DNA from: Phycisphaerales bacterium
GTDB lineage: Bacteria; Planctomycetota; Phycisphaerae; Phycisphaerales; SM1A02
Reading direction: 5' to 3'
NCBI GenBank assembly: GCA_009691805.1
Contig: SIAK01000009.1
Coordinates: forward strand, 1-64,000
Length of the DNA: 64,000 bases
This document shows positions 17,380 to 26,736 of the stretch, one piece after another (position 1 is the stretch's first letter; every line of letters starts with the position of its first letter). The notes below the pieces were generated by a model. The model saw nothing but the letters and a program-made list of their open reading frames with translations, was not told where the DNA came from and searched no databases. Made by a program: the position numbers and the translations under genes.

Positions 17380-17450
17380 GACCCAATGCCTTCCTGATGT
17401 CCAACAATCTTGCGAGTTTGCGCGATGCTATCCGCTCTGCTTCTCGCCGT

Positions 17451-17506
17451 CACTCCATCCATCACTCCATCCATTACTCCATCCATCACTCCATCCATCA
17501 CTCCAC
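17451..17506. repeat. 12-bp tandem repeat at the xseA stop codon
   Basis: Four copies of CACTCCATCCAT (one with T for the first C) run from 17451 to 17498, followed by a partial copy. The xseA stop codon (17498-17500) lies at the repeat junction, and each repeat gives a further TGA in that frame, so copy-number change would not alter XseA. It fills part of the 118-base gap before xseB. Confidence 0.85.
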
Positions 17507-18988
17507 GCGTGCGCCGAAGAAGCCGTCTCCCGTTTCCACTTCGACTCGCTCGCCTGTTGCGACTTCCGTCGCTCGTTTCACAACTGCTTTCCCGTGTGCA
17601 TCCACACGGAACACGACGCTGTATCCGCGCGCGAGAACGCTGCGCGGATTGACCGCCGCGAGTCGCTGCTGTGCGGCCGTCAACGCACGACGCTCGCGCG
17701 CAATCCGCTCAGTACCAGCCTTGACGCAGCGCAGCGAGCATGTGCCGATGCGAGCGCGTTGCGTCGCGAATGTTCGTTGCGTTGCGCTCGCCAATCGTTG
17801 CGCAAACGCCGACAACTCGACGCGCGCGGCTGATGCTGCAGCACGCGGAGAATGCTGCGCTACACGCAAACTCAATGACTCAAGGCGACGGCGCTCCGCT
17901 GCAATACGCGCAGCGATTGCCGAGGGAAGTCGTCGTTGGAGTGCGCGCAATTCCGTTTGCGCTTGCGTGAGCGCGGTGTCGCGGGCGCGAAGGAGACGGC
18001 GCTCCAATTGCGCGAGTTGTTCACCGAGCGATTCCCGGTCGGGCACGATCGAAAGCACCGCTTGCGTCGGAGTACTCGCGCGAAGATCTGCCACGTAATC
18101 GAGCACCGAATTGTCTTCTTCGTGTCCGATCGCACTCAGGACAGGAATGCGCGAAGTAAACGCCGCGTCCGCAATCACGCGCTCATTGAACGCCCAGAGA
18201 TCTTCGCGCGAACCACCGCCGCGCGTGACCAGCATCAGATCAACGCCCAATGCAGCGTGATGCTGCGAAATGAATTGCATCGTCGCGGCAATCTCCGCTG
18301 CTGCGCCCTCGCCCTGCACGCGCACGTCGAACACAACAAACTCAACCAATGTGCTTCGCTCCGATGCAGTCTTCAGCACATCGTCAATCGCCGCTCCCAC
18401 GCGGCTGGTGACGATCGCGACGCGCTGAGGGAACGCAGGCAATCGGCGCTTGCGCGCGGCGTCGAGATAGCCGAGCTTTCGCAACTCTTCAAAGAGCGCT
18501 TTGAGTTCGAGTTCGCGATCTCCGACCCCCGCTTGCTCAAACTTCGACACGACAAACTGCGTCCGCCCTTGCGGCGCGTAGTGCGTGAGCCGTCCTGTCG
18601 CGATCACCAGTTGACCATCTTGGAGCGCACAGCGATTGCGCGAAAGTTCACTCGCCCACATGACGGCATTGATCGTGGCGTTCTCGCCTTTGAGCGAGCA
18701 ATAGAGATGCTTGCGCTCGGAAACGTTGGACAACTCACCGATCACGCGCAGAGGACCGTGCATTGATTCGAGCGTGCCGCGTACCAGTTCCGAAAGTTGC
18801 GCGACGGTGATTTCCTTCGGCGCTGCGACTTTCGCGGTCGGTTGGACGGACTCCGCTGCGACTTCCACAGGTTCAGCTGCGGTGATCGCTGGCTTCTCCT
18901 TCGGGGCAGCATCAAAGAGCCCGCCCTGCGATCCACCGATTGCGTTGGATGGATTGAAATTTGGTCTTCGCGGTGGAATGTTCGACAC
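17498..18988 (-). CDS. xseA: Exodeoxyribonuclease VII large subunit
   Basis: A 496-residue catalytic subunit of exonuclease VII, which degrades single-stranded DNA from both ends into short oligonucleotides. After an 80-residue Ala/Pro/Lys-rich N-terminus come the OB-fold (ITVAQLSELVRGTLES, IGELSN, YCSLKG) and the catalytic core with VAIVTSRVGAAIDDVL, VQGEGAAAEI, DLMLVTRGGGSREDLWAFN and IPVLSAIGHEED, then a long helical coiled segment and the closing domain (ARGYSVV). The GTG at 18988 is the only good start in the 48 bases left before divergent recG. Its N-terminus is longer than in E. coli XseA. It is followed by xseB on the same strand. Confidence 0.93.
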   Translation of the reverse strand: MSNIPPRRPNFNPSNAIGGSQGGLFDAAPKEKPAITAAEPVEVAAESVQPTAKVAAPKEITVAQLSELVRGTLESMHGPLRVIGELSNVSERKHLYCSLKGENATINAVMWASELSRNRCALQDGQLVIATGRLTHYAPQGRTQFVVSKFEQAGVGDRELELKALFEELRKLGYLDAARKRRLPAFPQRVAIVTSRVGAAIDDVLKTASERSTLVEFVVFDVRVQGEGAAAEIAATMQFISQHHAALGVDLMLVTRGGGSREDLWAFNERVIADAAFTSRIPVLSAIGHEEDNSVLDYVADLRASTPTQAVLSIVPDRESLGEQLAQLERRLLRARDTALTQAQTELRALQRRLPSAIAARIAAERRRLESLSLRVAQHSPRAAASAARVELSAFAQRLASATQRTFATQRARIGTCSLRCVKAGTERIARERRALTAAQQRLAAVNPRSVLARGYSVVFRVDAHGKAVVKRATEVATGERVEVETGDGFFGARVE

Positions 18989-19036
18989 GACTCGTACTAT
19001 ACGCCCCGCATCCGTACTCTCACCGCACGCCTCCCA

Positions 19037-21154
19037 ATGGAAGTCTCGGCCACACCAATTCTCGAAACGAAAGTCGAATCGCTCCACGGCATCGGTCCCG
19101 CGCGCGCGTTGCTCTTTGCGGCGCTCGAGTTGCGCACGGTGGGCGATCTCTTGCGGCACCTTCCGTTTCGACATGAGTTTGAACACGCAGAGGAAGAAGT
19201 CGCCGCGGCCGCGTTGCTCGTTCCGCCCGAAGGCGCGAATCTCGCGGTGCGTGGAGAAATTGTCGCGGTGCGCGTGACTCCTGGTCGCAAGCCGCGCATT
19301 GAAGCCACGCTCTCGGATGGCAGCGGCACGGTGCGACTTGTCTTCTTCAACGCGCCTTGGATGAAGTCGAAATTTCATCCGGGGCTACGCGGCATCGCGG
19401 AGGGCAAAGCGAAGTCACGCAGCGGTTACATCGAGATGTCGAATCCGAAATGGACCTCGCTTGCTTCAGGCACTGCCGAAAATGCAGCGACGGAACCTGC
19501 AAGTCGCGAGGCAAGGCTTCGCCCCGTGTATGCGGCGAGTGAATCTGTCTCGAGCGCGCTCATCGAACAGACGCTCGCGCCCCTGCTCCTTCCTGCGTGT
19601 GCGGCGATTCAAGATCCACTCCCCGCGGCATACCGCGAGTTGCATGCGCTGCCGATTCTCGGCGATGCGTATCGCGCGTTTCATGCGCCACGCGATCTGG
19701 ATGAACTCGCTGCCGCACGACGACGGCTTGCCTACGACGAGTTGCTGACGCTGCAACTTGCAGTCGCGATTCGTCGACGACTGCGTGAAGACGGTGGCGC
19801 CAGTGTGCTCGCGACCTCGCCGCGGCTTGAACGCGAAATCTTCGCGCGGTTCCCTTTCAAACTCACCGCAGAACAAGTGCGAGCCTTCCACGAGATCGCG
19901 ACGGATCTCGGCCACTCGACACCGATGAATCGATTGCTGCAAGGCGATGTCGGCGCAGGAAAAACTGCTGTTGCACTGAGCGCGATGTTGCTCGCGAAAT
20001 CTTCCGGCGCACAAAGCGCGATCATGGCGCCGACGGAATTGCTCGCCGAGCAGCACCTGCGCTCCATCTCGAAATTTCTCGAAGGATCGAATGTGCGCGT
20101 CGCGTTGCTCACGGGAAGTTTGAGCGCTTCCCAACGCGCCGCATTGCGCGTGAAGGCGAAGTCAGGCGAGATCGACATGCTCATCGGCACCCACGCGCTG
20201 CTCACAGATGCGCTGGAGTTTCAGCATCTCGCACTCGCGGTGATTGATGAACAGCATCGCTTCGGTGTTGCGCAACGCGCGGTGCTGCGATCGAAGTCAG
20301 GTGTCGATCGAACGCCGCACATGCTCGTGATGACGGCGACGCCGATTCCGCGCACGCTCGCGTTGACGGTGTACGGCGACCTTGACGTTTCGGTGATTCG
20401 CGCGAAGCCGATGGATCGACAGAAGATTCACACGCGGCTCTTGCCCAGCGCGCGCGCAGATGAGGCGTATCAGTTTCTTCGCACGCGCATCGAGCAGGGC
20501 GAGCAGGCGTTCATCGTTGTTCCTGCCGTGGAAAACTCAGATCTCGGGCTCAAAGCCGTCGCAACGCATCTCACGTTTCTTCAACAAGGCGCGCTCCACG
20601 GGCTTCGTCTTGCGAGCATGCACGGGCAAATGAAGTCGGAAGAACGCGACGCGACGATGACGAGATTCCTCAACCATGAACTCGACGCGCTTGTGGCGAC
20701 AGTCGTGATTGAAGTCGGCGTGGATGTTCCCAATGCGACCGTGATGGTGGTCGAACACGCGGAACGATTTGGTCTCGCGCAGTTGCATCAGTTGCGCGGT
20801 CGCGTGGGACGCGGCACGAAAGGCGGCGTCGCAATTCTCATCGGCGACGCGACGACGGACGATGGTCACGCGCGACTTGAGGCGATCCGCTCGACCGACG
20901 ATGGTTTCAAGATTGCGGAACTCGATCTCGCAATTCGTGGTCCTGGCGAGTTCTTCGGCGCGCGGCAATCGGGACTTCCACCATTTGTCGTTGCAGATCT
21001 CACCCGCGATCTGCCGCTGCTTGAACTCGCGCGCCGCGACGCGGTCGCATGGATCGCGCGAAGCCCGCGTCTCGCTGCGCCTGAAGAAGTCCTGCTGCGG
21101 CGCAAGATCTTGCATCTTTACGGCGAAGCGTTTGGTCTCGGCGATGTTGCGTGA
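19037..21154 (+). CDS. recG: ATP-dependent DNA helicase RecG
   Basis: A 705-residue superfamily 2 helicase that remodels stalled forks and Holliday junctions. The wedge/OB domain fills residues 1-270 (LHGIGPARALLFAALELRTV, then VRLVFFNAPW). Helicase motifs: Q-AER region LTAEQVRAFHEI, Walker A LLQGDVGAGKTAVAL, MAPTELLAEQH, motif II DEQHRFG, motif III MTATPIPRTLAL, motif V ATVVIEVGVDVPNATVMV and motif VI QLRGRVGRG; the TRG-like end is IRGPGEFFGARQSG. The ATG at 19037 starts just after the divergent xseA start; the frame is open further up but overlaps xseA. Confidence 0.96.
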   Translation: MEVSATPILETKVESLHGIGPARALLFAALELRTVGDLLRHLPFRHEFEHAEEEVAAAALLVPPEGANLAVRGEIVAVRVTPGRKPRIEATLSDGSGTVRLVFFNAPWMKSKFHPGLRGIAEGKAKSRSGYIEMSNPKWTSLASGTAENAATEPASREARLRPVYAASESVSSALIEQTLAPLLLPACAAIQDPLPAAYRELHALPILGDAYRAFHAPRDLDELAAARRRLAYDELLTLQLAVAIRRRLREDGGASVLATSPRLEREIFARFPFKLTAEQVRAFHEIATDLGHSTPMNRLLQGDVGAGKTAVALSAMLLAKSSGAQSAIMAPTELLAEQHLRSISKFLEGSNVRVALLTGSLSASQRAALRVKAKSGEIDMLIGTHALLTDALEFQHLALAVIDEQHRFGVAQRAVLRSKSGVDRTPHMLVMTATPIPRTLALTVYGDLDVSVIRAKPMDRQKIHTRLLPSARADEAYQFLRTRIEQGEQAFIVVPAVENSDLGLKAVATHLTFLQQGALHGLRLASMHGQMKSEERDATMTRFLNHELDALVATVVIEVGVDVPNATVMVVEHAERFGLAQLHQLRGRVGRGTKGGVAILIGDATTDDGHARLEAIRSTDDGFKIAELDLAIRGPGEFFGARQSGLPPFVVADLTRDLPLLELARRDAVAWIARSPRLAAPEEVLLRRKILHLYGEAFGLGDVA

Positions 21155-21193
21155 ATCACGAACAGCGATGCCTTCCTCTACAATTTCGCGCCC

Positions 21194-22099
21194 ATGACCT
21201 CTACCCAATCTTCACCACGCACGCTCACGGTTGGACTGCTCCAACACGCCTGTCCTGTGACCGCGACGAAGGAAGAGGTGCTCGCGAATGTTGCGAAGCT
21301 CGCGCGCGCGGCGAAGGCGCAAGGCGCGGAACTCATCGTGACGCAAGAGTTGTTCGTCGGAAGTTACTTCTGCCAGGCGGAAGACGCGGCGCGCATGGAT
21401 CTCGCGGAAGCGATCCCTGATGGACCAACATGTCAGTACATGGCGAAACTTGCTGCGGAACTCGATGTGGAGATCACCGCGAGTTTGTATGAGCGGCGCC
21501 AAGCGGGTCTGTATCACAACACGAGCGTGTACTTTTCGCGCAAGGGTGCGATCCTCGGTCGCTATCGCAAGATGCACATTCCTGACGATCCGCGTTTTAG
21601 TGAGAAGTACTACTTCACACCGGGCGATCTTGGTTGGCAGGTCGTGCAAGGCACGAAAGCGATGTGCGGCATGCTGGTGTGTTGGGATCAGTGGTATCCC
21701 GAAGCCGCGCGGCTGACTGCACTCAAGGGCGCGGAGTTGATTTGCTATCCCACGGCGATTGGTTGGTATCACGGTGAAACGCCGCGCGACGCGAAGGCGC
21801 AGCGTGAAGCGTGGATCACGATGCACAAGGCGCACGCGATTGCGAATGGCTGTTTCGTCATTGCGGTCAATCGCATCGGCGTGGAAGCGGACTTGAGATT
21901 CTGGGGCACGAGTCTTGTCTGCGATCCTGCAGGGCAAATCATCGCGGAGGGATCGATCGACCAAGAAGAAGTGATCGTTTGCACGCTTGAACTCAACGCG
22001 ATTGAAGAGATTCGTCGCGGCTGGCCCTTCTTGCGCGACCGACGCATCGATGCGTATCAGGGTCTTTCGCAACGCTTCAGCGATGAACCACATGCTTGA
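21194..22099 (+). CDS. aguB: N-carbamoylputrescine amidase
   Basis: A 301-residue nitrilase-superfamily enzyme that hydrolyses N-carbamoylputrescine to putrescine, ammonia and carbon dioxide. The Glu-Lys-Cys triad is visible as Glu52 (TQELFVGSY), Lys126 (YRKMHIPDD) and Cys163 (LVCWDQWYPE). Family hallmarks of AguB include DDPRFSEKYYFTPGD and WYHGETPRDA. The product is cytosolic. It overlaps aguA by 17 bases, so the two enzymes that turn agmatine into putrescine are made together. It starts 39 bases after recG. Confidence 0.95.
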   Translation: MTSTQSSPRTLTVGLLQHACPVTATKEEVLANVAKLARAAKAQGAELIVTQELFVGSYFCQAEDAARMDLAEAIPDGPTCQYMAKLAAELDVEITASLYERRQAGLYHNTSVYFSRKGAILGRYRKMHIPDDPRFSEKYYFTPGDLGWQVVQGTKAMCGMLVCWDQWYPEAARLTALKGAELICYPTAIGWYHGETPRDAKAQREAWITMHKAHAIANGCFVIAVNRIGVEADLRFWGTSLVCDPAGQIIAEGSIDQEEVIVCTLELNAIEEIRRGWPFLRDRRIDAYQGLSQRFSDEPHA

Positions 22100-23105
22100 T
22101 GCCACGCTCGTTCTTTCGGAATCCCCCGCTGCGCTCGGTTTTCACATGCCCGCCGAATGGGACCCACTCGCGTGCGTGTGGCTCGTGAAACCGCACAACG
22201 AAGAAACCTGGCCGAACTGTCTCGCACAAGCGCAAGCGGAGTGGGAAGCGTGGCGCGCGAAACTTGCGCGCGTCGTGGACGTTCGTGAATGCACCGCGCT
22301 CGGAATTCCCACGAATGACAGTTGGATTCGCGACTTCGGTCCGATCTTCGTGAAGCATCGCACCACCGGCGTCGTGGCGGGAAACTCGTTTCGATTCAAT
22401 GGATGGGGCGACAAATACGAAGTGCGTTCACTTGACGACGCGGTGCCTTCGCAAATCTCCACGCGTTGGAAGATGCCGATGTGGCATCACTCGTTTGTGC
22501 TCGAGGGTGGATCGATTGATGTGAATGGAACGGGCACCGTCCTCACAACGATGCAGTGCCTTGAGAACGACAATCGAAATCCCACTGCAGCCAAGGGCGA
22601 GATTGAGCGCGTGCTCCATGATGCGCTGGGGATCACGAACATCGTTTGGCTTCCGGGTGGCATCCAAGGTGACGACACGGACGGTCACATCGATGACATC
22701 GCGCGCTTCGTGCGGCGCGACGCGATTGTTGCACTGCGCGCGCCGGCGACGCATCCTGATTTCGAAGTACTCGAGCGCAACTGGGCCGCGCTTTCGCAAG
22801 CGCGCGATGAGCGGGGCGAGAAGTTCGAACTGATCGCGCTCCCCGTGCCCGCAGAAATTTTCTACGACTACCCCGCGGATCGCTTCGGTCCGGGTGGACG
22901 CAACATGTTGCCAGCGAGTCACGCAAACTTCTTGATCGCCAACGGCACGGTGTTTGTGCCTGTCTTCGGCGGTGCGAGCGATGATGTCGCGTGCAGAGTG
23001 CTCGCCGACGCGATGCCGGGCATGCGCATCGAGCCCGTGCTTGCGCGCGCACTCGTTGTTGGATTGGGCAGCCTCCACTGTCTCTCGTGCCACCAACCTG
23101 CGTAA
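22083..23105 (+). CDS. aguA: Agmatine deiminase
   Basis: A 340-residue enzyme of the guanidino-modifying (PPAD) fold that converts agmatine to N-carbamoylputrescine and ammonia. Motifs: WIRDFGPIF near 81-89, EGGSIDVNG, DDTDGHIDDIARF and the C-terminal LHCLSCHQ with catalytic Cys333 after His332. The last motif usually reads GGIHCITQQ, so the residues after the catalytic Cys are divergent. Possible starts are ATG 22083 and ATG 22092, both inside the end of aguB. No arginine decarboxylase is encoded nearby, so the agmatine source lies elsewhere. Confidence 0.94.
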   Translation: MNHMLDATLVLSESPAALGFHMPAEWDPLACVWLVKPHNEETWPNCLAQAQAEWEAWRAKLARVVDVRECTALGIPTNDSWIRDFGPIFVKHRTTGVVAGNSFRFNGWGDKYEVRSLDDAVPSQISTRWKMPMWHHSFVLEGGSIDVNGTGTVLTTMQCLENDNRNPTAAKGEIERVLHDALGITNIVWLPGGIQGDDTDGHIDDIARFVRRDAIVALRAPATHPDFEVLERNWAALSQARDERGEKFELIALPVPAEIFYDYPADRFGPGGRNMLPASHANFLIANGTVFVPVFGGASDDVACRVLADAMPGMRIEPVLARALVVGLGSLHCLSCHQPA

Positions 23106-23123
23106 CGCAAACGCTCGCAAAAC

Positions 23124-24869
23124 TCAGCGTTTCTGCATGCGCCACGCGTTGAGCGACTTGGCATCCAATGCATTCAGGCACTGCGACGCGGGCAACCAAC
23201 CTCGTTGCGCGGTGAGCACGCCGTAACGGAGTTCATCGAAGTCTGTGTCGCCGTGCACATCACAATTGATAGCGATCATGCAACCGGCGTTCATCGCGCC
23301 GCGCACATCCGTGTCGCGCAGATCAAGTCGAAGATGCTGCGCGTTGATTTCAAGCGCCGTGCTGTGCTGCTTTGCGGCAGCGAACAACTCGTCCATCGCG
23401 AGTTCGAGTCCAGGACGACCATTCACGATGCGTCCTGTGGGATGCCCGATCACATGAACTAGCGGATGTCGAATCGCTGCGAGTATGCGCGCGGTCGCAA
23501 GTTTCGACTCTTGCTTGAGCGCCGCGTGCGGACTCGCGACCACCCAATCAAGCTTCGCAAGAATCTCGTCGGTGTAATCGAGCGAACCATCCGAGAGGAT
23601 GTCCACTTCACTGCCAGCCCAAATCTGCATCGTGGGGAAACGCGTGCGCGCCGCATGAATCGCCGCGATGTGTTCGAGCAATCGCGGCTCGGGAAGTCCC
23701 CCCGCTTGCGCCTGGCTCTTCGAGTGATCGGTGATCGCGATCGTGTGAAATCCGCGCTGCTGTGCGAGCGTGATGATCTCATCAATCGTCATCGCGCCAT
23801 CACTCGCAACGGTGTGGCAATGCAGTTCCGCACGGATGTCCTTAATCTCGACAACATTCGGGACCTTGGCGCCCGTTGCGAATGCGTCGAGTTCACCGCG
23901 ATCCTCGCGCATGGTGGGCGGAACCCACTGCAAGCCGAGCGCTGCATAGATTTCAGGCTCCTCCGCACTCACGATGGCAGAAGCTCCCTCCGCGACTGTG
24001 CCGTCTTCGCGCGCATGAAACAAGCCATATTCGTTCAACCGCATCTGCTGCGCGATCGCGCGTTCTCGCAGCCGAATGTTGTGCTCCGTGCTTCCCGTGA
24101 AGTAGAGCAACGCGGATCCAAATCGATCGAGCGGCACGACGCGAAGGTCGATCTGCATGCCATGCTTCGTGAGCACGCTCGTCTTGGTTTCACCTGTCAC
24201 AAGCACCTTCGCAACATCGAGTCGCGCGCGAAATGCTTCCATGAGCGCAGGCGCATCGGTGCTTGCGGCAAGCACATCAATGTCCCCGATCGTCTCGCGC
24301 CCGCGTCGCAAACTTCCCGCGTAGGCGATGCGTTGCACGGATGGAAGCGTTTTCAGTTCGCGCACGAGTGCTTCGGCGATCGGAAGCGCTTCGCCAATGC
24401 GTATGCGACCGCGCGATTGCTCAAGAAACTCGATCCCTTCCTTCAAGTTCTCAATCGACTTGGGACCCATGCGCGGCAATTTCGAAATCGCGCCCGAATC
24501 AATCGCTGCCTTGAGTGTCGCGAGATCGACGACTTCGAGATCCGTCCAGAGCGAACGCACCGTCTTGGGTCCGAGTCCTTGAATCTGCAGCAACTGCGTG
24601 AGCCCCGCAGGAACCTGCGCGCGCAGTTCCAACAGTTCGGTCATCGTGCCTGTGGTGCTGAACTCATGGATCTTCGCAACCGTCGAGGCGCCGATGCCGT
24701 CGATCGCCTGCAAGACCGATGCTTCCATCGTGCATGCATCGCTTGTGAGTGCTTCAATCGTCCGCGCAGCGCGACGCAACGCGCTCACTTTGAAACCGTT
24801 TGCACCAAGAATCTCCGAGAGAACAGCAAGTTCCTCGAACGCGGCTACCACTTTCCCGTTGGTCGACAT
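23124..24869 (-). CDS. polX: Bacterial DNA polymerase X with PHP domain
   Basis: A 581-residue protein: N-terminal helix-hairpin-helix 8-kDa-like region (IDGIGASTVAKI, LGPKTVRSL, LPRMGPKSIENL), nucleotidyltransferase palm with GSLRRGRETIGDIDVL (metal ligands Asp196, Asp198) and Asp241 in MQIDLRVV, then a C-terminal PHP phosphoesterase domain from about 345 (AELHCHTVASDGAM with His350 and His352, AITDHSKS, GSEVDIL, IGHPTGR, INCDVHGDTD). Family X polymerases fill short gaps in base-excision repair; the PHP domain gives 3'-exonuclease or phosphatase activity. All metal ligands I expect are present. It is followed upstream by waaA after four bases, so it is the last gene of a minus-strand group with tlpA and waaA. 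Confidence 0.95.
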   Translation of the reverse strand: MSTNGKVVAAFEELAVLSEILGANGFKVSALRRAARTIEALTSDACTMEASVLQAIDGIGASTVAKIHEFSTTGTMTELLELRAQVPAGLTQLLQIQGLGPKTVRSLWTDLEVVDLATLKAAIDSGAISKLPRMGPKSIENLKEGIEFLEQSRGRIRIGEALPIAEALVRELKTLPSVQRIAYAGSLRRGRETIGDIDVLAASTDAPALMEAFRARLDVAKVLVTGETKTSVLTKHGMQIDLRVVPLDRFGSALLYFTGSTEHNIRLRERAIAQQMRLNEYGLFHAREDGTVAEGASAIVSAEEPEIYAALGLQWVPPTMREDRGELDAFATGAKVPNVVEIKDIRAELHCHTVASDGAMTIDEIITLAQQRGFHTIAITDHSKSQAQAGGLPEPRLLEHIAAIHAARTRFPTMQIWAGSEVDILSDGSLDYTDEILAKLDWVVASPHAALKQESKLATARILAAIRHPLVHVIGHPTGRIVNGRPGLELAMDELFAAAKQHSTALEINAQHLRLDLRDTDVRGAMNAGCMIAINCDVHGDTDFDELRYGVLTAQRGWLPASQCLNALDAKSLNAWRMQKR

Positions 24870-24873
24870 GCGG

Positions 24874-26139
24874 CTAGCGTAGCACCACTCGGATCGCCTC
24901 GGCGGTCGCGTTCGTCGCGCCTTGGCGACTTTGAATCACCGCGCGACCACGAGCAGCAAGTGCAGCGCGTTCCTGCGGATTCGCGAGCAAACGCGCAAGC
25001 ATCGCGGGCAATGCGTCTGCCGAAACTTGCGCGATGCCATCGCCTTCAAGCAGCGCGTCCATCGACTCTTTGAAGTCGCCCGCGCGCGGACCGATGATCG
25101 TCGCCTTGCCGAGTCCAATCGGCTCGATCGGATCGCTTCCATGCAGCGTGCCAAACGATCGTCCAACAACCACGACATCCGCAAGCGAGTACGCCATGCG
25201 CAACTCGCCAATCGTGTCGAGAACGAAACTGTCACTCGACTGCGCGGGCACTTGCGGTTGCGTGCGACGCACGCACGGAGAAAGATTGCGCGCAACACCG
25301 TCGAACCACTCAGGTTTTCGCGGCGCGATGAGCAGTTGTGTTCCGACAGGCAGCGCGTCACGGAGGAGTTGCTCCTCGCCCGGCTCGGTGCTTCCCGCCA
25401 CGACAAGTGGACGCGAGCGATCAATGCCCATGGCGAGCGCGAGTGCGTCCGCGCCTTCCACCGAATCGAGCATCGCAATGGAGTCCCACTTCATCGTCCC
25501 TGACACGCGCACGCGATCTCGCGCCGCGCCAAGCGCAACGAATCGCTCGGCATACTCAGCCGTTTGCGCGAGAACAAGTCGCGCGCGCGCGAACATCGGT
25601 CGCACCAGAAACCGCACAGCGCGATATCGACGGAACGATCGCTCCGAGAGTCGGCCGTTCACGACAACAACCTGCATGCCCCGTCGCGCTGCGATTGCCG
25701 TTGCATTTGGCCAGAGTTCAAGTTCAACGAGAATCAGCGTCGTTGCATTGACGCGTGCGTAGAAACGCCGCATCGAGCAAGAGAAGTCAAACGGCCAGCG
25801 CACGACTGCGTGCGCGCTTCCATACAGTTCCGTCGCACGACGAAAACCTGTATCTGTTTGTGCGGCAATCACAATCTCAACCGGAGGGACACTTGCGGCG
25901 AGCGTCGCCACGAGGCCTCGAATCGCATTCGTTTCCCCGACAGAAACCGCGTAGATCACAACGCGCGGCATTGTCGGCGCAGGCAGCATCGCGCCCATGC
26001 CAAATCGCGCGCGCCAGTCTGTGCGGATCTTTCCCGTGCGCATCATGCGGGTCAGCCAGAACGGACTGAAGAGCACTGCGCCAACGAAGTAGCAGCAGTC
26101 GACGAACCAAGAAAGCAGCATTCCCAAGATTGCGTTCAT
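24874..26139 (-). CDS. waaA: 3-deoxy-D-manno-octulosonic acid transferase
   Basis: A 421-residue GT30 glycosyltransferase that adds KDO from CMP-KDO to lipid A precursor at the cytoplasmic face of the inner membrane. It has an N-terminal membrane anchor (about residues 6-28), the acceptor-site motif VSVGETNA with catalytic Glu, ELELWPN in the N-domain, VVNGRLSERSFRRY, and in the C-domain GSTEPGEEQ and a late FGTLHGSDPIEPIGLG. Its presence supports an LPS-bearing outer membrane. The ATG at 26139 overlaps the TlpA stop (ATGA). Confidence 0.93.
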   Translation of the reverse strand: MNAILGMLLSWFVDCCYFVGAVLFSPFWLTRMMRTGKIRTDWRARFGMGAMLPAPTMPRVVIYAVSVGETNAIRGLVATLAASVPPVEIVIAAQTDTGFRRATELYGSAHAVVRWPFDFSCSMRRFYARVNATTLILVELELWPNATAIAARRGMQVVVVNGRLSERSFRRYRAVRFLVRPMFARARLVLAQTAEYAERFVALGAARDRVRVSGTMKWDSIAMLDSVEGADALALAMGIDRSRPLVVAGSTEPGEEQLLRDALPVGTQLLIAPRKPEWFDGVARNLSPCVRRTQPQVPAQSSDSFVLDTIGELRMAYSLADVVVVGRSFGTLHGSDPIEPIGLGKATIIGPRAGDFKESMDALLEGDGIAQVSADALPAMLARLLANPQERAALAARGRAVIQSRQGATNATAEAIRVVLR

Positions 26140-26717
26140 CGCAGATTCTTCGACATCGCTTTGATCCACGTCTCGCTCTGCACGCCCTGCGCGACATCAA
26201 TCACATTGCCCTTGCTATCGACATAGACGGTCTTAGGAATCGTCATCCCAGGATCGTGCCCTTTGATCGCTGCGTAGAGCGCGGGCGTCGCCATGAGTTC
26301 AAGACCCGATGAGTCATTCGTCTTGAGAAAGTTTTTCACGAGATCACTGCCCGTGTCTGCACTCGCGGCAATCAGAGCAACGCGCGAAGGAATGTCCTTA
26401 TGCACCGCATGAAACGCGGCGCGATTCTTGCGGCACGGTCCACACCAAGTCGCCCAGATTTCAATCACCATTGGTCGACCTGCGAACTGCGCGAGCGGAA
26501 CATCCTTGCCGTCGAGATCCTTCAACACGACTTGATGCATCGGACCTGTGGATTTCGCAGGTGAAACGACCGGCTTCGCAGGTGACGCGACTTCGGCGAC
26601 AGGTGCAATCGGCGCCGGACTAGGCGCCACAGTTGAGTCCCCGCAACTGGCGCTCAGCAACAGCGCGCCGCTCAAGAAGGTCACTGCGCAGAAGTTGGCA
26701 ACACGAAATGCTCGCAT
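26136..26717 (-). CDS. TlpA-like thioredoxin-fold lipoprotein
   Basis: A 193-residue protein: signal peptide with lipobox-like LLLSASC (Cys near residue 25), an Ala/Pro-rich linker to about 58, then a thioredoxin fold with the active site WATWCGPCRKN and cis-Pro loop MTIPKTVYVD. TlpA/ResA-type proteins reduce periplasmic disulfides, often for cytochrome c maturation, or act on specific partners. The partner here is not known; the operon context (waaA, polX) gives no clue. Start ATG 26717 is 19 bases from the divergent oxoprolinase start. Confidence 0.88.
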   Translation of the reverse strand: MRAFRVANFCAVTFLSGALLLSASCGDSTVAPSPAPIAPVAEVASPAKPVVSPAKSTGPMHQVVLKDLDGKDVPLAQFAGRPMVIEIWATWCGPCRKNRAAFHAVHKDIPSRVALIAASADTGSDLVKNFLKTNDSSGLELMATPALYAAIKGHDPGMTIPKTVYVDSKGNVIDVAQGVQSETWIKAMSKNLR

Positions 26718-26736
26718 CCGTGCAGAATAGTCGACA

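Noticed and set aside
17310-17501. ORF beginning MMDGVMDGVMDGV
   Set aside because: It is only the translation of the 12-bp tandem repeat and lies over xseB in another frame.
23466-25073. 535-codon ORF on the plus strand opposite polX
   Set aside because: Antisense to PolX with intact motifs, no ribosome-binding site, low-complexity Arg/Cys-rich product.
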